NCBI GenBank assembly: GCA_937944065.1
Contig: CALDZS010000252.1
Span: 1 to 7,384 of the forward strand
Source of the DNA: an uncultured Amylibacter sp.
Lineage (GTDB): Bacteria; Pseudomonadota; Alphaproteobacteria; Rhodobacterales; Rhodobacteraceae
Direction: 5' to 3'
Length of the DNA stretch: 7,384 nt
The notes beneath the pieces are model-generated. The model did not search any database. It was not told where the DNA came from and saw nothing but the letters and a program-made list of their open reading frames with translations. The translations under genes and the position numbers were made by a program. Of the stretch, positions 1-6,313 are shown piece by piece (within the stretch, counting starts at the first letter, position 1; each line of letters opens with the position of its first letter).

Positions 1-345
1 CCATAACAGTGGAACCTTGTGGGTGATTAGATGCTGCGCCCAGATGACGAAGTCCAGAATTAGGATTGCAATCAGCGCTTCTAGCCAGATTGGCCAGCTG
101 ACTTTCCCTAGCACCCCATAGCCATTTGTTGACGCATCATACGCCGCAGCCACCGACATGACCGGCATCACGATAGCCATCACATTCAATGTCAGAGTAT
201 TCGCAATGGTCAGGCCAAAATTGGTCGCCCAACGTGATGTGCGCGACAAAGCGCGTGCTTTTCTAGGTAACACGGTTTCGGCCAAGATCAGCAAGGCCAA
301 AAGCCCAATAAAAACAAACAATCGGATTGTGGTTTCATTTTCCAT
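1..345 (-). CDS. Sterol desaturase / fatty acid hydroxylase family protein (N-terminal part, cut by window edge)
   Basis: Reverse-strand reading from the ATG at 345 is open to the edge, giving 115 residues. Hydrophobic segments lie at about residues 8-25, 45-66 and 87-104, so it is an integral membrane protein. The third ends in LDFVIWAQHLITHKVPLLW, which matches the first histidine box (HX3H; His105 and His109) of the sterol desaturase/fatty acid hydroxylase superfamily, di-iron enzymes that hydroxylate or desaturate lipids. The later histidine boxes lie outside the window, so the fold is inferred from one box plus topology, and the substrate is unknown. The start lies 18 bp after the argB stop. 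An AAAGGAG at 359-365 overlaps that stop codon (TAAAGGAG), with a rather long 13-nt spacer, suggesting co-transcription and coupling with argB. No alternative in-frame start lies between the AAAGGAG and the ATG. Confidence 0.75.
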   Translation of the reverse strand, partial: MENETTIRLFVFIGLLALLILAETVLPRKARALSRTSRWATNFGLTIANTLTLNVMAIVMPVMSVAAAYDASTNGYGVLGKVSWPIWLEALIAILILDFVIWAQHLITHKVPLLW

Positions 346-363
346 ATGCGTCGCAAGGCTCCT

Positions 364-1227
364 TTACGCGCGGATCATCGATCCTGCGCCGTAATCTGTA
401 AACAATTCTAGCAAACATGCATTAGGCGCACGCCCATCCAAAATCACAACCGCGCGAACACCAGCAGAAATTGCATCTAGTGCCGTTTGCGTTTTTGGAA
501 TCATACCGCCCGCGATCACACCAGACTTGGTCATTTGGTGAACTTGTTCAGCGCTTAAGTTGGTCAGCACATCGCCTTCGGCATCTTTCACACCTGCCAC
601 GTCGGTTAACAGCAACAGGCGTGTGGCCTTCAGCCCGCCCGCGATGGCACCCGCAACAGTGTCACCATTGACGTTAAACGTTTCACCATTCTTTCCCGCG
701 CCCAAAGGGGCAATCACAGGGATAAACCCTTGATCTAGCAGCGATTGAACGACCTTTGGATCAACTTCGGACGGATCGCCGACCATGCCCAAATCACCCT
801 TGGCTTTGGTGCAAACCAACAGGTTTGCGTCTTTGCCAGACAGGCCAACCGCGCGCCCTCCTTGGGCGTTGATCGCGGCGACAATGCCTTTGTTAACCTT
901 GCCCGACAGTACCATTTCCACAACTTCGACCGTTTCGGGGGTAGAGACACGCTTTCCGTCGACAAACTCGGTTTTGATATTCAGCTGGTCTAGCATCTTG
1001 TTAATCATTGGCCCGCCGCCATGCACGATCACGGGGTTGATATTACACTGGCGCAGCATGACGACGTCGCGGGCAAAACTGGCCATAGCTTCTGGGCTGG
1101 ACATGGCATGTCCACCCAATTTGATCACGATGGTCGATCCGTCGTGGCGCTGGATATTCGGCAAGGCCTCTGATAGCAATCTTGCGGTGGCGATACTGTC
1201 GCGTTGCATGGCTTTTGATTTCTCCAT
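364..1227 (-). CDS. argB: Acetylglutamate kinase (N-acetyl-L-glutamate 5-phosphotransferase)
   Basis: Cytoplasmic enzyme of the second step of arginine biosynthesis: it phosphorylates N-acetylglutamate with ATP. With the start at 1227 it has 287 residues, about the family length. Amino acid kinase motifs appear in order: KLGGHAM (36-42), VHGGGP (68-73, phosphate-binding loop), GLSGKD (128-133), NVNGDTVAG (185-193), LLTDVAGV (206-213), GGMIPK (240-245), and a C-terminal GAGSMI. The N-terminal segment RDSIATARLLSEALPNIQRH looks like the extra helix of arginine-inhibited family members, so feedback inhibition by arginine is inferred. The start is uncertain: ATGs at 1227 and 1209 are both plausible (GGAA 7-8 nt before the first; GGAG about 12 nt before the second). 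An upstream ATG at 1287 adds residues unlike the family and was not used. It is transcribed divergently from the nitrile hydratase operon. Confidence 0.96.
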   Translation of the reverse strand: MEKSKAMQRDSIATARLLSEALPNIQRHDGSTIVIKLGGHAMSSPEAMASFARDVVMLRQCNINPVIVHGGGPMINKMLDQLNIKTEFVDGKRVSTPETVEVVEMVLSGKVNKGIVAAINAQGGRAVGLSGKDANLLVCTKAKGDLGMVGDPSEVDPKVVQSLLDQGFIPVIAPLGAGKNGETFNVNGDTVAGAIAGGLKATRLLLLTDVAGVKDAEGDVLTNLSAEQVHQMTKSGVIAGGMIPKTQTALDAISAGVRAVVILDGRAPNACLLELFTDYGAGSMIRA

Positions 1228-1339
1228 CGGGCAATTCCATTTTTCGTCTGTTATCCTAGCTTTAACGCCAAATTGCAGGGCTTGCAAAGCGGTTGATACT
1301 CTGGCCTATTCGAATGTGAATTCTGCACACGAGGCGCAT
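1228..1339. promoter_or_regulatory. Divergent argB / nitrile hydratase intergenic region with weak candidate promoters
   Basis: This 112-bp spacer must hold the start signals for both argB (minus) and the nitrile hydratase operon (plus). A self-complementary TTGCAA at 1282-1287 could act as a -35 in either direction: toward argB with TAAAGC at 1264-1259 after a 17-nt spacer, and toward nthA with CTATTC at 1306-1311 after 18 nt. Both -10 matches are poor. A short inverted repeat, TTGCA-GGGCT-TGCAA (1273-1287), overlaps it and could be an operator half-site pair, but 5-bp arms are common by chance. GAGG at 1331-1334, 5 nt before the nthA ATG, is the likely ribosome binding site. Presence of promoters here is inferred from gene orientation; the exact elements are weak guesses. 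Confidence 0.35.
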
Positions 1340-1984
1340 ATGTCTAAGCCAAGCTATGACCCTAAAAATATCAAGAAAATCCACGCGCATTTGCACAGTC
1401 ATCTGCCATCCGATCCTGCATTGCGTGTGAAAGCGTTGGAAACCTTGCTGGTGAACAAGGGCATGGTGAACCCAAGCAATATGGACAAATGGGTTGAAGC
1501 CTATTCCGAAGATGTTGGCCCCAAGCGTGGCGCCCAGGTGATCGCGCGGGCTTGGACTGATCCTGCATTTAGGGCGCAACTGATGTCAGATGCATCTGCT
1601 GCGGTGGATGCGATGGGGTTTTCTGGCCCTGCGTCGGGCCATCTGCAGGCCGTTGAAAACACCGATAGTTTGCACAACGTTGTGGTATGCACATTGTGTT
1701 CTTGTTATCCGTTTGCTCTGCTGGGCATGGCGCCAAACTGGTATAAAACTGCTGCCTATCGGTCACGTGTTGTGCGCGAACCGCGTGCAGTATTGGCAGA
1801 ATTCGGTGTGGATTTACCCGCCGATGTGGCGGTTAAAGTTTGGGATAGCACGGCAGAGCTACGCTATATCGTGATCCCACAACGCCCCGCCCACACAGAG
1901 GGTTTGTCCGTAGACGAGTTGGCCAAGTTGGTGACCCGCAATGCGATGATCGGCACTGACCGTGACCTAAAGGCAGGAGCGTAA
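1340..1984 (+). CDS. nthA: Nitrile hydratase alpha subunit, cobalt type
   Basis: Catalytic metal-binding subunit of the alpha/beta nitrile hydratase, which hydrates nitriles to amides. The 214 residues match the family length. The hallmark metal site is VVCTLCSC (Cys117, Cys120, Ser121, Cys122): the three cysteines and the Ser-Cys backbone amides hold the metal, with Cys120 and Cys122 normally oxidised to sulfenate and sulfinate forms. Thr at position 118 is the signature of non-corrin Co(III) enzymes; Fe enzymes carry Ser. Flanking family features include RAWTDPAFRAQL (70-81), NWYK (133-136), YRSRVVREPRAVLAEFGV (140-157) and the C-terminal VWDSTAELRYIVIPQRPA. The residues after the metal site read YPFALLGMAP, whereas many homologues have a Trp where Phe stands. 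A GAGG sits 5 nt before the ATG. The same frame is open far upstream, but that stretch is antisense to argB and was excluded. It is followed after 3 bp by the beta subunit. Confidence 0.96.
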   Translation: MSKPSYDPKNIKKIHAHLHSHLPSDPALRVKALETLLVNKGMVNPSNMDKWVEAYSEDVGPKRGAQVIARAWTDPAFRAQLMSDASAAVDAMGFSGPASGHLQAVENTDSLHNVVVCTLCSCYPFALLGMAPNWYKTAAYRSRVVREPRAVLAEFGVDLPADVAVKVWDSTAELRYIVIPQRPAHTEGLSVDELAKLVTRNAMIGTDRDLKAGA

Positions 1985-1987
1985 CAC

Positions 1988-2638
1988 ATGGACGGTATTC
2001 ACGATCTGGGTGGAAAGCTGGGCTATGGTGCGGTTGATGTGAACGAGCCAGAACAGCCGTTTCACAATGATTATGACGGACGGATGTGGGCGATCAGCCG
2101 CACCGCGCGCCCCACAGGTATTGGCATTGATTGGTGGCGACATGTCCGCGAGTTGATTGCGCGGGACGATTACTTGAACCGAAGCTATTTCGACAGTTGG
2201 GCGCAAACGGAAATGGCAGCACTGGTTGATGCAGGTATATGCACGCTGGAAGAGTTGTTGGATGGATGTAAGGCATCAGGCGACATTCCTCAGGCACTGA
2301 CCTATGTTGAAATTCTGGCTGAAAATGCCAGAAAGGCTGCGAACTTTGGCCGCCCTGTATCCACCAAGCCCCTGTTTTCGGTGGGGGCTAATGTTGTGAC
2401 TGATATGCAAGGACATCGCGGTCATACACGTTTGCCAGAATACGCGCGAGGCAAACCGGGTAGGGTTATTAAACATCACGGCGGACACGTGTTTCCTGAC
2501 GCGGCAGCACGTGGCGACGAAGTTGCGGGTCATCTATATACCGTTGCTTTTTGTGCACGCGATCTTTGGGGGGCGGATGCCAATACACTGGACGAGGTAA
2601 TGTTAGAGCTGTGGGAGGATTATCTTGCCCCAGCCTAG
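1988..2638 (+). CDS. nthB: Nitrile hydratase beta subunit
   Basis: Partner subunit that shapes the active-site pocket at the alpha/beta interface. It has 216 residues, a normal length. The N-terminus MDGIHDLGGKLGYG is the classic beta-subunit start. The mid N-terminal domain has WWRHVRELIARDDYLNRSYF with Arg51, corresponding to the arginine that contacts the oxidised cysteines in the family. The C-terminal SH3-like domain has GHTRLPEYARGKPG (145-158, with the second conserved arginine, Arg148), HGGHVFPD (164-171), HLYTVAFCARDLWG (182-195) and LELWEDYL. Both halves being fused in one chain argues against thiocyanate hydrolase, where they are separate subunits. AGGAG at 1975-1979, inside the end of nthA, lies 8 nt before the ATG, so the two subunits should be translated together. 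The last 14 nt overlap the next gene. Confidence 0.96.
   Translation: MDGIHDLGGKLGYGAVDVNEPEQPFHNDYDGRMWAISRTARPTGIGIDWWRHVRELIARDDYLNRSYFDSWAQTEMAALVDAGICTLEELLDGCKASGDIPQALTYVEILAENARKAANFGRPVSTKPLFSVGANVVTDMQGHRGHTRLPEYARGKPGRVIKHHGGHVFPDAAARGDEVAGHLYTVAFCARDLWGADANTLDEVMLELWEDYLAPA
2613..2619 (+). promoter_or_regulatory. Ribosome binding site deciding the TTG start of the accessory gene
   Basis: A strong purine run GGGAGGA lies inside the 3' end of the beta-subunit gene, 5 nt before TTG at 2625. This supports TTG as the start rather than the first in-frame ATG at 2661, which has no comparable site. It places initiation of the third gene upstream of the beta-subunit stop, favouring translational coupling. 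Confidence 0.7.
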
Positions 2639-2969
2639 CGTGATCACACCCTTTCGACGTATGGACGGCGAACCCGTGTTTGATGACGCATGGCAGGCAG
2701 AGGTGTTGGCCATGGCCCAGGTCCTGATCGACACTGGCGTGATAACGGCGGCAGATTGGGCAGATGGCCTTGGCGCGTCTTTGCGAGAGGTTCAGGTCGA
2801 CGACGAAAGCGATACGGTTCAGAATTACTATCTTGCTGCACTGACTGCGTTAGAACGTCTTCTTGTCTCATCTGGGATATCTGCGCAGGATATGGACGCG
2901 CAAAAGCAAGCATGGGTCGCGGCCTACAAAGCCACACCACATGGTGAGCCCGTTAAACTAAAGTCTTGA
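2625..2969 (+). CDS. Nitrile hydratase accessory protein (activator / cobalt chaperone)
   Basis: Small protein of 114 residues, in the usual size range of the nitrile hydratase accessory family (P14K/NhlE-like), which is related to the N-terminal half of the beta subunit. In Co-type enzymes these proteins escort the alpha subunit during cobalt insertion and cysteine oxidation. Family-like segments are EPVFDDAWQAEVLAMAQVL (about 16-34), GVITAADWADGLGASL (38-53) and YYLAALTALERLLVSSG (68-84). The TTG start at 2625 is preferred because of the GGGAGGA just upstream and the 14-nt overlap with nthB; starting at the ATG at 2661 would lose 12 residues and leave the core intact. The last 17 bp overlap the end of engB on the other strand, so there is no room for a terminator between them. 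The role is inferred from family and position. Confidence 0.88.
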   Translation: MPQPSVITPFRRMDGEPVFDDAWQAEVLAMAQVLIDTGVITAADWADGLGASLREVQVDDESDTVQNYYLAALTALERLLVSSGISAQDMDAQKQAWVAAYKATPHGEPVKLKS

Positions 2970-3603
2970 TGATGTGACGCAAAGTCGGAATTCCGTCGCC
3001 TTTTTCGGACGAGGTTAAAACCAGTTCTGGATAGGAGGCAGGAAATTTTGCCAGCGTGGCTTTGGTTTTTTCCAATACCTTTTCCAACTCGCCCTTTTTA
3101 AGCTTGTCACACTTGGTCATGACGGCCTGAAAAGTCACCGCAGAGGATGACAGCAACGCCATGATTTCTTCGTCCACAGGTTTCGCCCCGTGGCGTGCAT
3201 CAATCAACAAGAACACGCGGCGCAATGATGGGCGGCCAGATAGATATGCCTTTAACAAGTCTTGCCATTTTTTCACAACGGGCACGGGGGCGTTGGCAAA
3301 ACCGTACCCCGGTACATCAACCAAATAATGGGTGTCGGCCAGTGTGAAAAAGTTAATTTCTTGCGTACGCCCTGGTGTGTTCGATGTACGTGCCAGTGAC
3401 TTTCGTCCTGTTAACGCGTTGATAAGGCTAGATTTACCTACATTAGAGCGTCCTGCAAAACAGACCTCTAGCCGATCAGCGGGCGGCATGCCGTCCATGG
3501 CGACCACACCCTTTAGGAAATCCGTTTCACCAGCGAAAAAGATGCGTCCAGCCTCTTTTTCGTCTTTGGTCGGCTCTTCGACAATATTAAACTGCATGTC
3601 CAT
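2953..3603 (-). CDS. engB: Ribosome biogenesis GTPase EngB (YsxC/YihA family)
   Basis: Cytoplasmic GTPase of 216 residues that binds the large ribosomal subunit and helps its late assembly. The GTPase motifs are complete and in order: G1 GRSNVGKSS (51-59), the switch I/G2 region NTPGRTQ (75-81), G3 DVPGYG (96-101), G4 TKCDK (163-167) and G5 TSSEKG (197-202). Length and the lack of a second domain fit EngB rather than Der or Era. The ATG at 3603 shares one base with the stop of the MOSC gene (TAATG); an ATG at 3597 is an alternative. No strong Shine-Dalgarno is visible (only GTGAGCG about 10 nt upstream), so reinitiation after the MOSC gene is likely. Its stop lies inside the end of the convergent accessory gene. 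Confidence 0.97.
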   Translation of the reverse strand: MDMQFNIVEEPTKDEKEAGRIFFAGETDFLKGVVAMDGMPPADRLEVCFAGRSNVGKSSLINALTGRKSLARTSNTPGRTQEINFFTLADTHYLVDVPGYGFANAPVPVVKKWQDLLKAYLSGRPSLRRVFLLIDARHGAKPVDEEIMALLSSSAVTFQAVMTKCDKLKKGELEKVLEKTKATLAKFPASYPELVLTSSEKGDGIPTLRHIIKTLV

Positions 3604-4358
3604 TACAATACGCTCACAGTGTCGCCAACTTTGATGTCGCCACCCTTGATCACCTCGATATAGACACCAAAATCATGGTGACCATATTTGCTGTTAAGAA
3701 TGTCCAAAGTGTCGATATTGGGATTACCGGTTGAAGGATCGACCTTGGTGGCATTGCAGCGTTCAATACGGGCGCGCACGGCCAGAACTGTGTCGCCTAT
3801 GACCAAGTCTTTGCCAACCCAATTAAATTCTTCCCAGGGGGCAAATCCGTCGATCCATATATTCCCGCGCCAACGCAGCGGCGACAAAGCTTCGCCTGCA
3901 TGATCAGAGAGTGCTTCATTCGTGGTGTGAGAGTTGATCGAAATAGACGGGTAATCCGTATCCGTCATCCCGCGGTCAGGCGCGCGCGCGATAAAGGACG
4001 GCGCGAACCAATCGGTTGGCATAATCGGAGTGACCCAGTCGATGAATGTTGCAGCGTCATCGGCGATATCAGGATTGAACGACAAGGTATCTAGCTGCGG
4101 ATGGGTCAGGGTGATTACACCCGTTCCCTCATCCAACTTGGCATCTATCGCCATCAGTTGTGATGCTTTTGAACCGCGCGCAAAGTTGCCACAGGATATC
4201 CATTCTGGCGCAGATCGATCAAACTTTGATCGGTCGTGTGCGACCGCCCAATGCCGATCCCAAGGCATACATTTGCCAACCTCTAGCGTCACTGATTGCA
4301 GCGCTTCGCGTCCATGCGATTTGATCGGATGACGATATAGCCCTGCGACAGTTCCCAT
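3603..4358 (-). CDS. MOSC domain-containing protein
   Basis: A protein of 251 residues. An N-terminal MOSC_N-type beta-barrel begins TVAGLYRHPIKSHGREAL (3-20), followed by a MOSC domain (about 130-251) with RWRGNIWIDG (162-171), the putative sulfur-carrying cysteine in RIERCNATKVDP (Cys201), and the closing KVGDTVSV. MOSC domains occur in molybdenum cofactor sulfurases and in the YiiM/YcbX group, which handle molybdenum-bound sulfur or reduce N-hydroxylated compounds. No aminotransferase or ferredoxin domain is fused, so it is a stand-alone MOSC protein and its substrate cannot be told. The ATG at 4358 was chosen over an in-frame ATG at 4406 because it overlaps the yidC stop by one base (TGATG), has AAGGA at 4368-4372 with a 9-nt spacer, and begins the conserved domain directly. 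Confidence 0.9.
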   Translation of the reverse strand: MGTVAGLYRHPIKSHGREALQSVTLEVGKCMPWDRHWAVAHDRSKFDRSAPEWISCGNFARGSKASQLMAIDAKLDEGTGVITLTHPQLDTLSFNPDIADDAATFIDWVTPIMPTDWFAPSFIARAPDRGMTDTDYPSISINSHTTNEALSDHAGEALSPLRWRGNIWIDGFAPWEEFNWVGKDLVIGDTVLAVRARIERCNATKVDPSTGNPNIDTLDILNSKYGHHDFGVYIEVIKGGDIKVGDTVSVL

Positions 4359-6163
4359 CAGGCTTCGTCCTTTTTGCGCTTCAAGAACCCAAACATGTTG
4401 CCCCAAACGTCTGGTTTAACACCTTGGCTGCGCATGATCAGATATTGTTGCGTGAATGTGATTGTGTTGTTGGCAACCCAATAGATAACCAATCCAACCG
4501 CAAAACCACCCAACATGAACATAAATACCCATGGCATCCATGCGAAAATTTGCGCTTGGGTTTTGTCTGTTGGGGCTGGATTCAGCTTTTGCTGCATCCA
4601 CATCGTGACACCCATCAGGATCGGCAAAACACCGATAGAGAAGATAGCGAAGAAACTGCCAGCATCTGGTGTGCCCCACGGTAGCAAACCGAATAGGTTC
4701 AAGAAAGATGATGGATCGGGAGCGGACAAATCTTGAATCCAGCCGATGAACGGTGCGTGATACATCTCGATCGTCACGAAGATCACTTTGTACAGGGCAA
4801 AGAAAATCGGAATTTGTAGCAAGATGGGCATACAGCCGCCAAGCGGATTAACCTTCTCATCTTTGTAAAGTTTCATCATGCCTTGCTGCATCGCGGTTTT
4901 GTCTTCGCCATGCTTTTCCTTCAGCTCTTCAATCTTCGGCTGAAGCGCCTTCATCCGCGCCATAGAGACGTTGGATTTATATGCGAGCGGGAATAGCAAT
5001 GTTTTGATCACGAGGGTCAGTGCGATAATCGCAAAACCCATATTGCCGATCAGATTGTTCATGAAATGCAGAACTGCGAAAATTGGCTTGGTCAGGAAAA
5101 AGAACCAACCCCAATCGATTGAATCGATGAAGCCAGACACGCCAGCCTTTTGATAATCCTTGATTACGTCATATTCCTTTGCACCAGCAAATAGAGATGT
5201 CGACATCGCGGCTGATTGCCCGGCGGGAATGATCATTGTCGGCAACCGCATATCGGTTTGATACGTGTCATTCTGTGGCGAATACTTGGACACAGATTTA
5301 AATGGTTGGCCCGTTTTTGGTGCCAGTGTCGTCATCCAGTATTTATCGGTAAAACCTATCCAACCTTCGGACGCGACATCTATCAGATCGATATTCGCAT
5401 TTTCGCGCGTATCCAAAGCTTGGTCAGGCATGTCATCATAGTCGATCTCTTGGATCACCCCATCAGAATTGCGCACAACACCTTCGTGTAGAATGTAGAA
5501 TCCAATTGTTTCAGGTTCGCCCTTGCGCGCAATGATGCCGTAAGGGGCCATGCTGACATCGCCAACTGTTGTGTTCTCGACGGATTGTTCAATATCAAAC
5601 AAGTAGTTATCGTCGACACTGATTTTGCGACGGAAGATCAGGCCAGCGCCATTGTCCCATTTGAGTGTGATCGGAGTGGTCGTCGTCAACGTTTCGCCGC
5701 TTTCAACCGACCAAAGGGTGTTTGCACTTGGCACATTGTCGTAAGTCAGCGATCCAGCAGGGATCCAACCGTAAACGGTGTAGTATGCTTTGGGTCCACC
5801 GGCTGGTGATAGCAGAGTAATCTTTTCAGATGGGTCGTTCAGTTTGACGTTATAATCGATCAATTCCAGATCATCCAAGCGCCCACCTTTGAGCGAAATT
5901 GAACCAGACAAACGGGCTGTTTCGATCTTTAGGCGTTCTGATTTCCCAAGTGCAGCGTTACGCGACGCGGCTGGCGTGCTGGCAACAATCGCAGGCAGGC
6001 TGCCATCGGCATTTGGAACTACGGCACCGTCCACAGTGGTGCTGGCCACATCTGTTGGGGTCGGCTCTGGGACCTCTGGCGGGAAAAAGATCATCCAGAC
6101 AAGGATAACAATGGCAGAAAGCACCATCGCAAGGATCATATTTTTATTGTCTTCTTGTTCCAT
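4358..6163 (-). CDS. yidC: Membrane protein insertase YidC
   Basis: Inner-membrane insertase/chaperone of the YidC/Oxa1/Alb3 family, acting alone or with SecYEG. The 601 residues are the long Gram-negative form. TM1 lies at about 9-27, followed by a Pro/Thr-rich linker and a periplasmic beta domain (about 75-340) ending before SGFIDSIDWGWFF. The insertase core has TM segments near 352-393, 441-467, 503-525 and 543-575. Conserved core features are MARMKALQPKI (401-411), the coiled cytoplasmic hairpin, and the KVNPLGGCMPILLQIPIFFALY stretch (437-458). Lys387 in LTLVIKTLLFPLA takes the place of the groove arginine of E. coli (R366), which I recall as usual in alphaproteobacteria. The tail KRKKDEA is basic. 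AGGA at 6171-6174 lies 7 nt before the ATG. It leads the block with the MOSC gene and engB. Confidence 0.98.
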   Translation of the reverse strand: MEQEDNKNMILAMVLSAIVILVWMIFFPPEVPEPTPTDVASTTVDGAVVPNADGSLPAIVASTPAASRNAALGKSERLKIETARLSGSISLKGGRLDDLELIDYNVKLNDPSEKITLLSPAGGPKAYYTVYGWIPAGSLTYDNVPSANTLWSVESGETLTTTTPITLKWDNGAGLIFRRKISVDDNYLFDIEQSVENTTVGDVSMAPYGIIARKGEPETIGFYILHEGVVRNSDGVIQEIDYDDMPDQALDTRENANIDLIDVASEGWIGFTDKYWMTTLAPKTGQPFKSVSKYSPQNDTYQTDMRLPTMIIPAGQSAAMSTSLFAGAKEYDVIKDYQKAGVSGFIDSIDWGWFFFLTKPIFAVLHFMNNLIGNMGFAIIALTLVIKTLLFPLAYKSNVSMARMKALQPKIEELKEKHGEDKTAMQQGMMKLYKDEKVNPLGGCMPILLQIPIFFALYKVIFVTIEMYHAPFIGWIQDLSAPDPSSFLNLFGLLPWGTPDAGSFFAIFSIGVLPILMGVTMWMQQKLNPAPTDKTQAQIFAWMPWVFMFMLGGFAVGLVIYWVANNTITFTQQYLIMRSQGVKPDVWGNMFGFLKRKKDEA

Positions 6164-6246
6164 GTCTTCGTCCTAAACTTGGTCTGACTTGCGCAAAAAT
6201 AATCCGAGAGTGGGGGATTCCATGCGTCCTATTTGTTGCGCTTGGT

Positions 6247-6273
6247 TCAATAGAAATTAGGGGGCGAGGTCAA
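6247..6273 (-). promoter_or_regulatory. Candidate sigma-70-type promoter for yidC
   Basis: On the minus strand TTGACC (6273-6268) is a good alphaproteobacterial -35. The best -10 downstream is TATTGA (6252-6247), with a short 15-nt spacer. Initiation near 6240 would leave a leader of about 75 nt before yidC. The -35 is convincing, the -10 is not. The rest of the 148-bp gap between ttcA and yidC (6164-6311) holds only the yidC ribosome binding site and the hairpin after ttcA. Confidence 0.35.
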
Positions 6274-6289
6274 GGTTTTAAAGGCAGAT

Positions 6290-6313
6290 AAAGCCAAAGC
6301 TTGGCAAGGCTTT
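6290..6313 (-). terminator. Weak hairpin terminator candidate after ttcA
   Basis: Directly after, and overlapping, the ttcA stop, the minus strand can fold GCCAA-GCT-TTGGC (6305-6293), followed by TTT and then ATC. An alternative, mutually exclusive pairing joins AAAGCC (6313-6308) with GGCTTT (6295-6290). The T-run is only three bases and the stems are short, so termination would be partial at best, and read-through into yidC is possible. Confidence 0.3.

Noticed and set aside
158..394. Plus-strand frame of 78 codons over the left-edge gene
   Set aside because: It is antisense to a membrane protein with a recognisable histidine box and has no family-like features.
1228..1287. Longer ArgB start at 1287
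   Set aside because: The added residues before MEKSKAMQRD do not resemble the family N-terminus and run into the divergent promoter region.
1688..1705. Iron-type nitrile hydratase
   Set aside because: The metal motif has Thr (CTLCSC), the cobalt signature, rather than Ser (CSLCSC), and the accessory protein is the small cobalt-type activator, not a large GTPase-like activator.
785..1984. Long plus-strand open frame extending the nitrile hydratase alpha subunit N-terminally by 185 residues
   Set aside because: The extra part is antisense to argB and resembles no known domain; homology and the ribosome binding site place the start at 1340.
1340..2969. Thiocyanate hydrolase instead of nitrile hydratase
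   Set aside because: That enzyme has the beta-like halves as two separate subunits; here a single 216-residue beta chain carries both halves, followed by an accessory-type protein.
4359..4406. MOSC protein start at 4406, overlapping yidC by 49 nt
   Set aside because: The TGATG overlap at 4358, the AAGGA at 4368-4372 and the domain boundary all favour 4358.
5889..6176. Plus-strand frames over the yidC N-terminal region
   Set aside because: Shadows of the yidC coding sequence; low-complexity Ser/Thr/Arg content and no ribosome binding site.
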